30,274 nt of DNA from positions 11,238 through 41,511 of the forward strand of contig DFXU01000054.1 in NCBI GenBank assembly GCA_002383285.1. Reading direction: 5' to 3'. A program made the position numbers and the translations under genes. This stretch comes from Caryophanales bacterium UBA4100. Lineage in GTDB: Bacteria > Bacillota > Bacilli > Paenibacillales > UBA4045. Positions within the stretch are counted from its first letter, which is position 1; every line of letters begins with the position of its first letter. This document shows positions 7,924 through 14,383 of this stretch, piece by piece. The notes beneath the pieces are model-generated. The model worked only from the letters and a program-made list of their open reading frames with translations, did not search any database and was not told the DNA's origin.

Positions 7924-8705
7924 GATATCAACTCCCAGAATGTGTGATCTTTTTGAAAATGCAGATTATAAACCGGTACCCTTGATACTAGAATGTTTAA
8001 TAGATCTAATATTTTTTTTGTAGCATGATCATGATCGGTCCAAAAGAATATTTTGTCTATCAAATGAATATAAGCATCAGACTTCTTTAATGCAATGTGA
8101 CAGTTCTGTTGGGCTTGATACAACATATGAATACGTGATAACGGAAAATATCCTTCCATATAAGGGGTTTCCAATTCACTTCGAAATGGAGAATTCATAA
8201 TCATAATCTCATCTGGAGTGATCTTTACGATCGTTGCTTCATCAGATAGAAGCTCTCTAGGATACGAGAGCAGTGCAGTAGTAGATTTTCCTGATCCAGA
8301 ATGGCCTGCGAAGATATGGGCTTGGCCGTTCTCCTTAACACAGGAGGAATGGATGAGAAGCCCCCAATTGTGATAAACGATCAGTGAGCTGTATACATTC
8401 ATTAATGCATGCTTCAAAGCTAAGTCATCGTGTACCTTAATATGTGCATGTCTGTATTCATTATCCACTTCGATCACATAATCAGCACGAGTGAAAGTAA
8501 TGATGTTGTATTCTCTAGTAATCTTAACCTCATCGTCAACAAAGGGAACACCGAACCCCCCTTGCACCAGAATGGTGAGATCAGGAATTTCACAAGAATC
8601 GTCTGTAATAGATAGATAGTTCTTGTTAAACAATTGCATAAGCTGCATACAATCACATACAATTTGGAATGAATGATCGCCGATTCTTACAGACTTCTTA
8701 TACAT
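7920..8705 (-). CDS. HprK-like kinase, RiPP operon
   Basis: HPr-kinase-like proteins in lasso operons (PadeK type) phosphorylate a serine near the precursor C terminus. In this 261-residue protein the Walker A GHSGSGKST is at 135-142, a conserved His119 sits in LLIHSSC, and the second acidic motif reads SDE (154-156). The usual HprK motif, present in the paralogue at 24915, is SDD. The N-terminal 110 residues are variable, as in the family. ATG 8705 has AAGGAG 7 nt upstream. It lies 84 bp behind the precursor gene with a strong hairpin between, so it may be made at lower levels than the peptide. The likely substrate is the peptide at 8790-8972, which has several serines, but this is inference. 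Confidence 0.85.
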   Translation of the reverse strand: MYKKSVRIGDHSFQIVCDCMQLMQLFNKNYLSITDDSCEIPDLTILVQGGFGVPFVDDEVKITREYNIITFTRADYVIEVDNEYRHAHIKVHDDLALKHALMNVYSSLIVYHNWGLLIHSSCVKENGQAHIFAGHSGSGKSTTALLSYPRELLSDEATIVKITPDEIMIMNSPFRSELETPYMEGYFPLSRIHMLYQAQQNCHIALKKSDAYIHLIDKIFFWTDHDHATKKILDLLNILVSRVPVYNLHFQKDHTFWELIS

Positions 8706-8738
8706 ACTAAATCTCCTTAAAAGTAATGATGATCAGTG

Positions 8739-8774
8739 CTCAGAGGTCAATTTGGCACTTGATTGACCTCTGAG
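8739..8774 (-). terminator. Hairpin between precursor and kinase genes
   Basis: A perfect 12-bp stem, CTCAGAGGTCAA (8739-8750) with TTGACCTCTGAG (8763-8774), encloses a 12-nt loop. On the transcribed strand it follows the precursor gene and lacks a long T run. It is therefore more likely a partial terminator or mRNA stabiliser that raises precursor over enzyme levels than a full stop. Confidence 0.6.
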
Positions 8775-8789
8775 ATTAACTAATGTATG

Positions 8790-8972
8790 CTAGGGTTTTT
8801 TCGGACTAAACGGATCATGATTATAATCATCTCCATTACTCATTCCAGGGTCACCCGACACGGGCCCATGCCCACGATTCCAGCTTTGTGAGGTTTCGAA
8901 TCGAATTGGCTTATGAGCTAAAATCAGTGGGCGGCTGTATTCTTCAATTTGGATACCTTCCTCATTTTTCAA
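8790..8972 (-). CDS. Candidate RiPP precursor with lasso-type leader
   Basis: A 60-residue peptide opens the minus-strand operon. Its N-terminal half matches the known lasso leader pattern YxxPxLx3Gx5T in spacing: Tyr12, Pro15, Ile17 (for Leu), Lys21 (for Gly) and Thr27. The part after Thr27-Ser28 is rich in Gly, Pro, Asn, Asp, His and Ser and contains QSWNRGHGP, then DPG, GDDYNHD and a C-terminal FSPKKP. No Asp or Glu sits 7-9 residues after the predicted core start (Gln29), so a normal lasso ring is not possible. TTG 8972 is chosen because AGGAGG lies about 9 nt upstream; no in-frame ATG exists nearby. The neighbours (kinase, PqqD, exporter) support a precursor role. The product class is unknown. 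Confidence 0.75.
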   Translation of the reverse strand: MKNEEGIQIEEYSRPLILAHKPIRFETSQSWNRGHGPVSGDPGMSNGDDYNHDPFSPKKP

Positions 8973-8990
8973 TCATTTCACCTCCTATTC

Positions 8991-9006
8991 CTTCATTATA
9001 ACGAAC
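8991..9006 (-). promoter_or_regulatory. Degenerate SinR-like box upstream of the orphan RiPP operon
   Basis: On the minus strand this reads GTTCGTTATAATGAAG, differing at three positions from the GTTCTTTATAAAGAAC palindrome seen elsewhere in the window. It contains TATAAT and lies 18 bp before the TTG start of the precursor gene, so it may overlap a -10 element, but I see no good -35 at the right distance. Confidence 0.35.
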
Positions 9007-9073
9007 ATATACTTAGTTTGTTTGTGGAAACAAATATACATTCCGTATTATTTACTAAGATAACACAAATATC

Positions 9074-9089
9074 GTTCTTTTTAAAGAAC
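9074..9089 (+). promoter_or_regulatory. SinR-like palindrome upstream of the VanZ-like gene
   Basis: GTTCTTTTTAAAGAAC has perfect 7-bp arms (GTTCTTT/AAAGAAC), each matching the GTTCTYT half-site known for SinR. It lies between the divergent RiPP operon and the VanZ-like gene. A weak promoter (TTGTGG at 9022-9027, 18-bp spacer, TATTAT at 9046-9051) sits just upstream, which would place the box in the early transcribed region. A TTTGTTT/AAACAAA inverted repeat (9017-9034) is nearby. Confidence 0.6.
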
Positions 9090-9188
9090 AATCTTCCGAC
9101 AAAAAAATACGATAAGAGAAGCGCAAAGCGACAGCATTCGCACAGCAATCTAGTATATAATATTGAAAAAATTGTAAAGGAGTCCCCT

Positions 9189-9587
9189 ATGGCTATCAAC
9201 AAGATGAAATGGATGTTAAGAATACTACCACTTGTTTACATATTTATAGTCTGGTTGCAATCAAGTTTATTCAACCCAGGATCGATAGAAGAAACCCCTG
9301 GTTTGGGCTCCATTCTGGAGTTGGGGCATCTCATTATATTCGGAGTATTGTATATCCTCATATATTTTGCATGGATGACCTTTGGAGAGGTGACACCAAA
9401 GATGGAAGCTATCATAATCATTATCACCCTCTTTTGCGCACTGGGTGATGAGATGCATCAATATTATGTACCCTATCGTTCTGCATCCTTAATTGATATG
9501 GTTAAGAATGTTATGGGCATTGTTGTAGCGTGGTACGTCATGCGTTTGGTAATGAAGGGAAGGATAAAAGCCACTCGGAGAATTTAG
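9189..9587 (+). CDS. VanZ-like membrane protein
   Basis: This 132-residue protein has four hydrophobic segments and the VanZ-family pattern: an early W-x-Q-S/F segment (YIFIVWLQSSLF), a middle LGHLIIFGVLYILIY, and the conserved acidic/polar block LGDEMHQYYVPYRSASLIDMVKN, where Glu, His, Gln, Arg and Asp are the usual invariant residues. VanZ was named for teicoplanin resistance, but most members have no proven role; homologues often accompany EPS and wall genes. ATG 9189 follows AAAGGAG by 6 nt. A much longer in-frame reading upstream to 8949 crosses the operator region and lacks a ribosome site, so it is rejected. It ends only 4 bp before the -35 box of the EPS promoter. Confidence 0.85.
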   Translation: MAINKMKWMLRILPLVYIFIVWLQSSLFNPGSIEETPGLGSILELGHLIIFGVLYILIYFAWMTFGEVTPKMEAIIIIITLFCALGDEMHQYYVPYRSASLIDMVKNVMGIVVAWYVMRLVMKGRIKATRRI

Positions 9588-9591
9588 ACTG

Positions 9592-9620
9592 TTGACATGT
9601 TCTTTATAAAGAACTATAAT
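9592..9620 (+). promoter_or_regulatory. EPS operon promoter with operator in the spacer
   Basis: TTGACA (9592-9597), a 17-bp spacer and TATAAT (9615-9620) match the SigA consensus perfectly. The spacer is T plus the complete palindrome GTTCTTTATAAAGAAC, so a bound repressor would occlude RNA polymerase. Transcription should start near 9627, just before the Wzz-like gene. Confidence 0.85.
9599..9614 (+). promoter_or_regulatory. Perfect SinR-like operator of the EPS operon
   Basis: GTTCTTTATAAAGAAC is a perfect 16-bp palindrome of two GTTCTTT half-sites separated by AT. The half-site fits the GTTCTYT element known for SinR, which represses epsA-O in Bacillus subtilis. That this organism uses SinR itself is inferred; no regulator gene lies in the window. 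Confidence 0.75.
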
Positions 9621-9634
9621 TCGTTATAAAGAAC
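9619..9634 (+). promoter_or_regulatory. Second, imperfect operator of the EPS operon
   Basis: ATTCGTTATAAAGAAC keeps one perfect arm and differs from the main palindrome at two positions. Its centre is 20 bp (about two helical turns) from that of the first box and it overlaps the expected transcription start, which suggests cooperative binding. Confidence 0.5.
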
Positions 9635-9655
9635 TACGCAAAGGGAGAAGTGGTA

Positions 9656-10366
9656 GTGGAAAAACAAATCGATAAAGAAATAGATTTAAGGCAATTATTT
9701 CTTGTGGTCAAAAAAAGAATCTGGATGATTATCCTATGTACAATGATCTTTACAACACTAGGGAGTTTATATGCATCAAAGCCCGAAATACCAATATACT
9801 ATTCAGATACCCGCGTTTATGTGCAGACAAATAAGGAGTCTATAAATGACCTAATGGTAGTAATAAGAGAACCAGTAGTGATGGAAGAAGTCATTAGTCA
9901 GCTTCAACTAGGAAGGTCAGCTGAGGCTTTAAGGGACCAAATAAGGGTTAATGCAGTAGAAAACTCCATGGTGCTAAGGCTAAGTGTTCTGGACAAGGAT
10001 CCTAATCTAGCAGCTGATATTGCTAATGCCATCGTTCCAGCCTATAAAGAAGTAGCTCGTGGTACAGTGTTCTATACGAATGTTATGGTACTTACAGAAG
10101 CAAAGGCTAAGGATAACCCTGTTCCGATTAATCCCCGAAGTTATCTCGCTATCTATGCGGGTATAGTTGCGGGAATAGCATTTGGAATTGTCGCAGTATT
10201 CATAATGGACTCCTTGGATGAAACTATTAAATCTGAACGAGAGATTGAACAGTTATTGGGTATAGTGGTACTTGGGAAGGTTACTAGGATGAAGAGAAGG
10301 GATATTGTGAAGAGGACTAAGAAGAAGAGGAATTTGACTCTAAGAGGTGAAACTGTTGGCACTTAA
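9656..10366 (+). CDS. Wzz/YveK-type chain-length determinant, kinase activator (EpsA-like)
   Basis: This is the membrane modulator of the bacterial tyrosine-kinase pair that controls EPS chain length and export. Two membrane segments (about residues 23-41 and 163-186) flank an extracytoplasmic domain with RVYVQTNKES and the DPNLAADIANAIVPAY helix typical of Wzz. PINPRSYLAI precedes the second membrane segment, as in the family. At 236 aa it matches YveK/CapA proteins that act with a separate cytoplasmic kinase. GTG 9656 is chosen because AAGGGAG (9641-9647) is 8 nt upstream; GTG 9650 is only 2 nt away. It is the first gene after the operator-bearing promoter and overlaps the kinase gene by 11 bp. 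Confidence 0.9.
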   Translation: MEKQIDKEIDLRQLFLVVKKRIWMIILCTMIFTTLGSLYASKPEIPIYYSDTRVYVQTNKESINDLMVVIREPVVMEEVISQLQLGRSAEALRDQIRVNAVENSMVLRLSVLDKDPNLAADIANAIVPAYKEVARGTVFYTNVMVLTEAKAKDNPVPINPRSYLAIYAGIVAGIAFGIVAVFIMDSLDETIKSEREIEQLLGIVVLGKVTRMKRRDIVKRTKKKRNLTLRGETVGT

Positions 10367-11024
10367 TAAAAATAGAAAATTAAATCGCATGATTAATAGA
10401 AGCCTAGTGACTTACTTGAACCCTCAGTGTATATCTGCAGCTCAGTTCCGTGCGATCCGCAACAATATTGATTATGCATCTGGTGGAAGTAAGCCTCGTT
10501 CCTTACTCATTACTTCTCCTGGATCTAATGAAGGGAAAACGAACACAACAGTAAATTTGGCAATTTCTATGGCCCAACGGGGAGATAAAGTATTAATCAT
10601 CGACGCCAATGTCAGAAATCCAGCCATCCATGATGTTTTCAATACACAAATCTCACCAGGCTTAATAAATGTGTTGGCAGGGTTCAGCACGATTAAAGAT
10701 GCTGTTTATTCAACGGAAATTGGGAATTTGGCTGTTCTGCCATTGGGTTTGCTTCTCAGCAATTCCATAGAGCTACTGAATTCTATTTCAATGGATGAAT
10801 TATTAAAGTTAGCCTTGGATGATTATGATTGTGTAATTATTGATACGGCACCAGTGTTAGACGCCCTGGATATCAATACATTAGCCTCTAAGTGTGAGGG
10901 AGTCGTACTCGTGTTGAAAGGCGGTAGAACACAACGGGAGCTAGCGTTAAAAGCCAAGCATTCGTTGGAGTTTTTTGGGAAGGCGAAGATTGTAGGTGTA
11001 GTATTTAATAAGGCACTCAGATAG
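10356..11024 (+). CDS. CpsD/CapB-type tyrosine-protein kinase (EpsB-like)
   Basis: BY-kinases are P-loop enzymes that autophosphorylate on a C-terminal tyrosine cluster and regulate polysaccharide polymerisation. Walker A is seen as SPGSNEGKTNTT (near residue 55), Walker A' as VLIIDANVRNP, and Walker B as DCVIIDTAPVLDALD. Walker A' normally reads DADxR; here the second Asp is Asn. The protein stops at VVFNKALR without any tyrosine-rich tail, so classical tail autophosphorylation looks impossible. TTG 10356 is chosen because AGAGG at 10343-10347 is 8 nt upstream; the in-frame GTG 10347 lies in that site. The overlap with the Wzz-like gene implies coupled translation. An EAR-like leader follows. 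Confidence 0.88.
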   Translation: MALNKNRKLNRMINRSLVTYLNPQCISAAQFRAIRNNIDYASGGSKPRSLLITSPGSNEGKTNTTVNLAISMAQRGDKVLIIDANVRNPAIHDVFNTQISPGLINVLAGFSTIKDAVYSTEIGNLAVLPLGLLLSNSIELLNSISMDELLKLALDDYDCVIIDTAPVLDALDINTLASKCEGVVLVLKGGRTQRELALKAKHSLEFFGKAKIVGVVFNKALR

Positions 11025-11046
11025 CAGCATATTTTTTTGGTCAAAT

Positions 11047-11062
11047 GTTCGTTATAATGAAC
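11047..11062 (+). promoter_or_regulatory. Degenerate SinR-like box before the EAR-like region
   Basis: GTTCGTTATAATGAAC differs from GTTCTTTATAAAGAAC at two positions and also forms a GTTCGTT-N6-AACGAAC inverted repeat when extended to 11066. It contains TATAAT but has no -35 partner. It could be an operator relic or part of the RNA structure; another inverted repeat, CGTTA/TAACG, follows at 11071-11084. Confidence 0.35.
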
Positions 11063-11084
11063 GAACTGTGCGTTATATCTAACG

Positions 11085-11200
11085 AATGCTTCGGTGATGC
11101 CTCCTAACCGTTATCAATGGGGGTACTCGGTCATACTGTGGGTTGTACAACCTTAGACGTGCTTTGTCGAGGGTGTGACGTGAGGAGGGGTTAGATGCCC
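11085..11200 (+). ncRNA. EAR-like (eps-associated RNA) antitermination element
   Basis: The 335 bases between the EpsB-like and EpsC-like genes hold a dense, structured segment exactly where the EAR element sits in Bacillus subtilis (between epsB and epsC). CCTCCT (11100-11105) can pair with AGGAGG (11183-11188), or CTAACC (11104-11109) with GGTTAG (11189-11194); these are mutually exclusive. GGTTGTACAACC forms an internal hairpin and CTCG/CGAG can close another arm. EAR is known to make RNA polymerase read through terminators in the eps operon. The call rests on position and foldability, not on a covariance model; the boundaries are approximate. Confidence 0.55.
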
Positions 11201-11272
11201 TGTTATAGGAATCGCTACCTTATTACCTCCGTTAGAGGTGGGAGTAATAGGGTAGATCGATCCTTGTTTTAA
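11195..11272 (+). CDS. Possible 25-residue leader peptide
   Basis: ATG 11195 follows a strong AGGAGGGG (11183-11190) and opens a 25-codon frame ending TAA at 11270-11272. The peptide has five Arg residues and no resemblance to anything I know. The ribosome site can be paired by CCTCCT at 11100-11105. It may be a chance frame inside the EAR-like RNA. Confidence 0.25.
   Translation: MPCYRNRYLITSVRGGSNRVDRSLF
11215..11255 (+). other. RNA hairpin 1 downstream of the EAR-like element
   Basis: CTACCTTATTACCTCC (11215-11230) pairs almost fully with GGAGTAATAGGGTAG (11241-11255) around a short loop. No T run follows, so it does not look like a terminator. Confidence 0.5.
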
Positions 11273-11332
11273 AGTGTTTAACTATGCTGAAAACAGGTTA
11301 GTCGGTTTCAACATAGTTAAGCACTTTAAAAG
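11266..11332 (+). other. RNA hairpin 2, long stem before the EpsC-like gene
   Basis: An almost perfect stem of about 28 bp joins 11266-11294 to 11305-11332 with a 10-nt loop (the core arms read TTAACTATG and CATAGTTAA). It is AT-rich and followed by AGATCTAGAT, not a T tract. It ends 12 nt before the ribosome site of the next gene, so it could stabilise the distal mRNA or be a processing site. Confidence 0.55.
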
Positions 11333-11359
11333 ATCTAGATTTAAGAGAGGATGATTAAA

Positions 11360-13189
11360 TTGACCTATCGACAAAGATTAACTTTTTTTATTATTACGGA
11401 TTCATTGGTGCTGGTAACTGCAATTTTCTTCAGCCAATTCTTTCTTGATGAAGGCACATATGGGATCGGGCTTCCACTAGTCTTTAGTGCTATCACGCTG
11501 TTGCTAAGTCACCACCTGCAAGCTTGGGCATATAAGCTCTATAAAAAAGCTTGGGAATATGCTAGTGCCGGGGAGTTCTTTATCATAACGAAGGTGATTA
11601 CTTTCTCCATTATGACCACCGCATGTATTCAATTTCTCATTATTCATGATATTCATTACCGTCTTCTTACTGTGACGTGGATGCTTCACCTGTTATTAAT
11701 CGGTGGCTCTAGATTGATCTGGCGAATATTCCGTGACCATTATAAACAGAAGGGAGGGAGCTATAAACGAACATTAATTATAGGAGCTGGCTCGGCAGGA
11801 ACAATGCTTGGCAGACAGTTACAGAGCAACAGAGATACAGAATTATTGCCAATTGCATTTATTGATGATGACGCTAAGAAACACGACTTGCATATATTGG
11901 GAATTCCCGTAGTGGGTGGAGTGGGTTACATCGAACAGGCTGCACATGAGCTTGCCATAGATCATATTGTAATTGCCATTCCCTCACTTAGTCGCAAGGA
12001 ACTTAATCACATCTATAGCGAATGTGCAAAAACTAATGCGAAAACCCAGATCATACCTATGCTGGAACACTTAGCAACGGGAAGGGTTTCCGTTAACGAG
12101 TTTCGCGATGTGCAAGTGGAGGACTTGCTTGGGCGAGAGCCAGTGGAATTGGATATCGGCAGTATTTCGGAGTATATGACGAATAAGGTTGTCCTTGTTA
12201 CCGGAGCTGGAGGTTCGATTGGCTCGGAGATATGTCGGCAAATATCTAAATTCAAACCGGAGAAATTAATCCTATTGGGTCATGGGGAGAACAGTATTTA
12301 TTCCATTGAGATGGAACTAAAGGAGTTGTACAAAGACACTAAAATTAAATTTATACCGGAAATTGCCGACCTGAGGGATGTAGACAAGATGATGTCAGTG
12401 ATGAGGACCTATTCCCCTCACGTTGTTTATCATGCAGCAGCACATAAGCACGTTCCACTCATGGAGACGACACCTGATGAGGCGGTAAAGAACAACATCA
12501 TCGGAACGTTGAATGTCGCAAGGGCAGCAAACTTACATAAAGTAGAGACATTCGTGATGATATCTACGGATAAGGCGGTTAATCCAACTAGTGTGATGGG
12601 GGCAACCAAGAGGATTGCGGAAATGGTCATTCAATACATGGATAAAATCAGTTCAACAACCAGGTTTGTTACCGTGCGGTTTGGGAATGTTCTTGGGAGC
12701 AATGGGAGCGTCATACCTCTATTTAAAAAGCAAATTGAAAAAGGTGGGCCTGTAACGGTTACACATCCGGATATGCTCAGATACTTTATGACGATACCCG
12801 AGGCTTCTAGATTAGTCATACAAGCTGGGGCATTAGCCAAGGGTGGGGAAATATTCGTGCTGGATATGGGTGAACCAGTTAAGATTCTAGATCTTGCTAA
12901 GAATATGATAAAGCTTTCTGGGTATACGGTAGATGAAATAGGTGTTGAATTTACGGGAATCAGACCGGGAGAAAAGCTATTCGAGGAATTGCTCAAGGAG
13001 GGTGAAATACAAGAACAACAAGTATACCCGAAAATCTACATAGGGAAATCTTCAGAAATTCGTTTCATGGAAATCGAAGATATTCTATTAAACTATCATA
13101 ACCTAAATAAATTGGAATTAAGAAACAGATTATTAGATATGGCTAACAATAAAGTTGCCATTCCCCAATTATTATCGATACCAAGTTAG
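11360..13189 (+). CDS. UDP-sugar 4,6-dehydratase, FlaA1/PglF type (EpsC-like)
   Basis: The enzyme converts UDP-GlcNAc to the 4-keto-6-deoxy sugar, the first step to bacillosamine-type sugars. The N-terminal third has four membrane segments. A first Rossmann motif, IIGAGSAG, lies near residue 145, and the catalytic SDR domain begins with VTGAGGSIGSE near residue 282. The active-site helix reads TDKAVNPTSVMGATKR, with Met in place of Tyr of YxxxK, the known state in membrane-type PglF dehydratases. TTG 11360 is preferred because AGAGAGG (11344-11350) abuts ATG 11351 with no spacer but is 9 nt from the TTG. It heads the gene block behind the EAR-like leader. Confidence 0.9.
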   Translation: MTYRQRLTFFIITDSLVLVTAIFFSQFFLDEGTYGIGLPLVFSAITLLLSHHLQAWAYKLYKKAWEYASAGEFFIITKVITFSIMTTACIQFLIIHDIHYRLLTVTWMLHLLLIGGSRLIWRIFRDHYKQKGGSYKRTLIIGAGSAGTMLGRQLQSNRDTELLPIAFIDDDAKKHDLHILGIPVVGGVGYIEQAAHELAIDHIVIAIPSLSRKELNHIYSECAKTNAKTQIIPMLEHLATGRVSVNEFRDVQVEDLLGREPVELDIGSISEYMTNKVVLVTGAGGSIGSEICRQISKFKPEKLILLGHGENSIYSIEMELKELYKDTKIKFIPEIADLRDVDKMMSVMRTYSPHVVYHAAAHKHVPLMETTPDEAVKNNIIGTLNVARAANLHKVETFVMISTDKAVNPTSVMGATKRIAEMVIQYMDKISSTTRFVTVRFGNVLGSNGSVIPLFKKQIEKGGPVTVTHPDMLRYFMTIPEASRLVIQAGALAKGGEIFVLDMGEPVKILDLAKNMIKLSGYTVDEIGVEFTGIRPGEKLFEELLKEGEIQEQQVYPKIYIGKSSEIRFMEIEDILLNYHNLNKLELRNRLLDMANNKVAIPQLLSIPS

Positions 13190-13213
13190 ATGAAAGAAAG
13201 GGGTGTTCCCTTA

Positions 13214-14383
13214 GTGACGCATGTGAAGAAGGAAGTTATACCTGTGAAACCCAATAAAATACTGTTCTGTGCTACGATGGACATTCACTTCAAAGCGTTT
13301 CACTTGCCTCAAATGGAATGGTTTAGACAACATAATTGGGAGGTCCATACTGCTGCTAATGGCGTAATGGACCTTCCTTTTGTGAATAAGAGCTATAATA
13401 TCCCAATACAAAGGTCTCCGTTACGTATGGATAATTTGAAAGCTTATCGTAAGCTGAGATCGATTATTGAGAACAATCAATACGATATTATACATTGCCA
13501 CACTCCCTTAGGTGGAGTCTTAGGGCGTTTAGCTGCGAGGAAGGCAAGAAAGAATGGAACGAAGGTCATCTACACAGCTCATGGATTTCACTTCTGTGAA
13601 GGAACTCCGCTTATGAATTGGCTTATATATTACCCGATTGAGAAGGGATTAGCTCGTCTGACGGATTGTCTAATTACGATAAATGAAGAGGATTATGCCA
13701 TGGCTGTGCGCAATAAATTTAGTGCAAAGCGAATAGAACGGGTGCACGGTGTCGGGGTGAATACGGAGAGATATAAGCCGGCAAACATATTGGGTCAAAT
13801 CGATTTGAGATCGCAGTATGGTTATGAATCTAATGATTTTCTAATGTTCTATGCAGCAGAATTTAACAGAAATAAGAATCATAAGCTGTTGATTCACGCA
13901 TTAGCCTTAATGAAAGAAGAGGCGATCAGTACAAAACTTTTACTAGCTGGTGTGGGTCCTCTCTTAGAGGAATGTCGACAGCTGGCATTTCAGCTTGAAG
14001 TAGAGAACATGGTCCAATTCCTTGGATATCGAGACGATATTGCACAAATTCTGCCAATGTGTGATGTCGCTGTCTCATCCAGTATTCGGGAAGGCTTACC
14101 AGTGAATATCATGGAAGCGATGGCATGTGCCCTTCCGATTGTAGCGACCCGAAATAGGGGGCACAAAGAACTTATTGAGGATCAAGTAAACGGTTTTGTC
14201 GTCCATCCCGACAACGTTTATATGTTCGCAGAACGCTTGCTTAAACTGAAACGGTCTAAAGATCTTCGGCAAGCGATGGGTTTGGAGAACTTACGAAGAG
14301 TGAGGTCCTATTCGTTAACAGAGGTAGGTCAAGAGCTCAGGGATATCTACTTACTTATGGGTAACAAAGGGGGGATAGCATGA
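13214..14383 (+). CDS. GT4-family glycosyltransferase (EpsD-like)
   Basis: A GT-B retaining glycosyltransferase that adds a sugar to the lipid-linked EPS repeat unit at the inner membrane face. The N-terminal domain shows HCHTPLGGVLGRLAARKA and YTAHGFHFCEG; the C-terminal donor domain shows the EX7E motif REGLPVNIMEAMACALP. At about 389 aa the size fits. The longer frame starts at ATG 13190, directly behind the previous stop without a ribosome site; GTG 13214 is preferred because AAAGGGG (13197-13203) is 10 nt upstream. The next gene starts inside its stop codon (ATGA). The position after the EpsC-like gene matches epsD in Bacillus. Confidence 0.88.
   Translation: MTHVKKEVIPVKPNKILFCATMDIHFKAFHLPQMEWFRQHNWEVHTAANGVMDLPFVNKSYNIPIQRSPLRMDNLKAYRKLRSIIENNQYDIIHCHTPLGGVLGRLAARKARKNGTKVIYTAHGFHFCEGTPLMNWLIYYPIEKGLARLTDCLITINEEDYAMAVRNKFSAKRIERVHGVGVNTERYKPANILGQIDLRSQYGYESNDFLMFYAAEFNRNKNHKLLIHALALMKEEAISTKLLLAGVGPLLEECRQLAFQLEVENMVQFLGYRDDIAQILPMCDVAVSSSIREGLPVNIMEAMACALPIVATRNRGHKELIEDQVNGFVVHPDNVYMFAERLLKLKRSKDLRQAMGLENLRRVRSYSLTEVGQELRDIYLLMGNKGGIA

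Noticed and set aside
8949..9188. 80-residue N-terminal extension of the VanZ-like protein
   Set aside because: It would run through the divergent promoter region and a SinR-like box, has no ribosome site, and VanZ family proteins begin near residue 1 of the shorter frame with AAAGGAG before ATG 9189.
11047..11062. Internal promoter for the dehydratase gene at the TATAAT here
   Set aside because: No -35 hexamer lies 16-18 bp upstream, only a T run; the box resemblance is kept as a weak regulatory feature instead.
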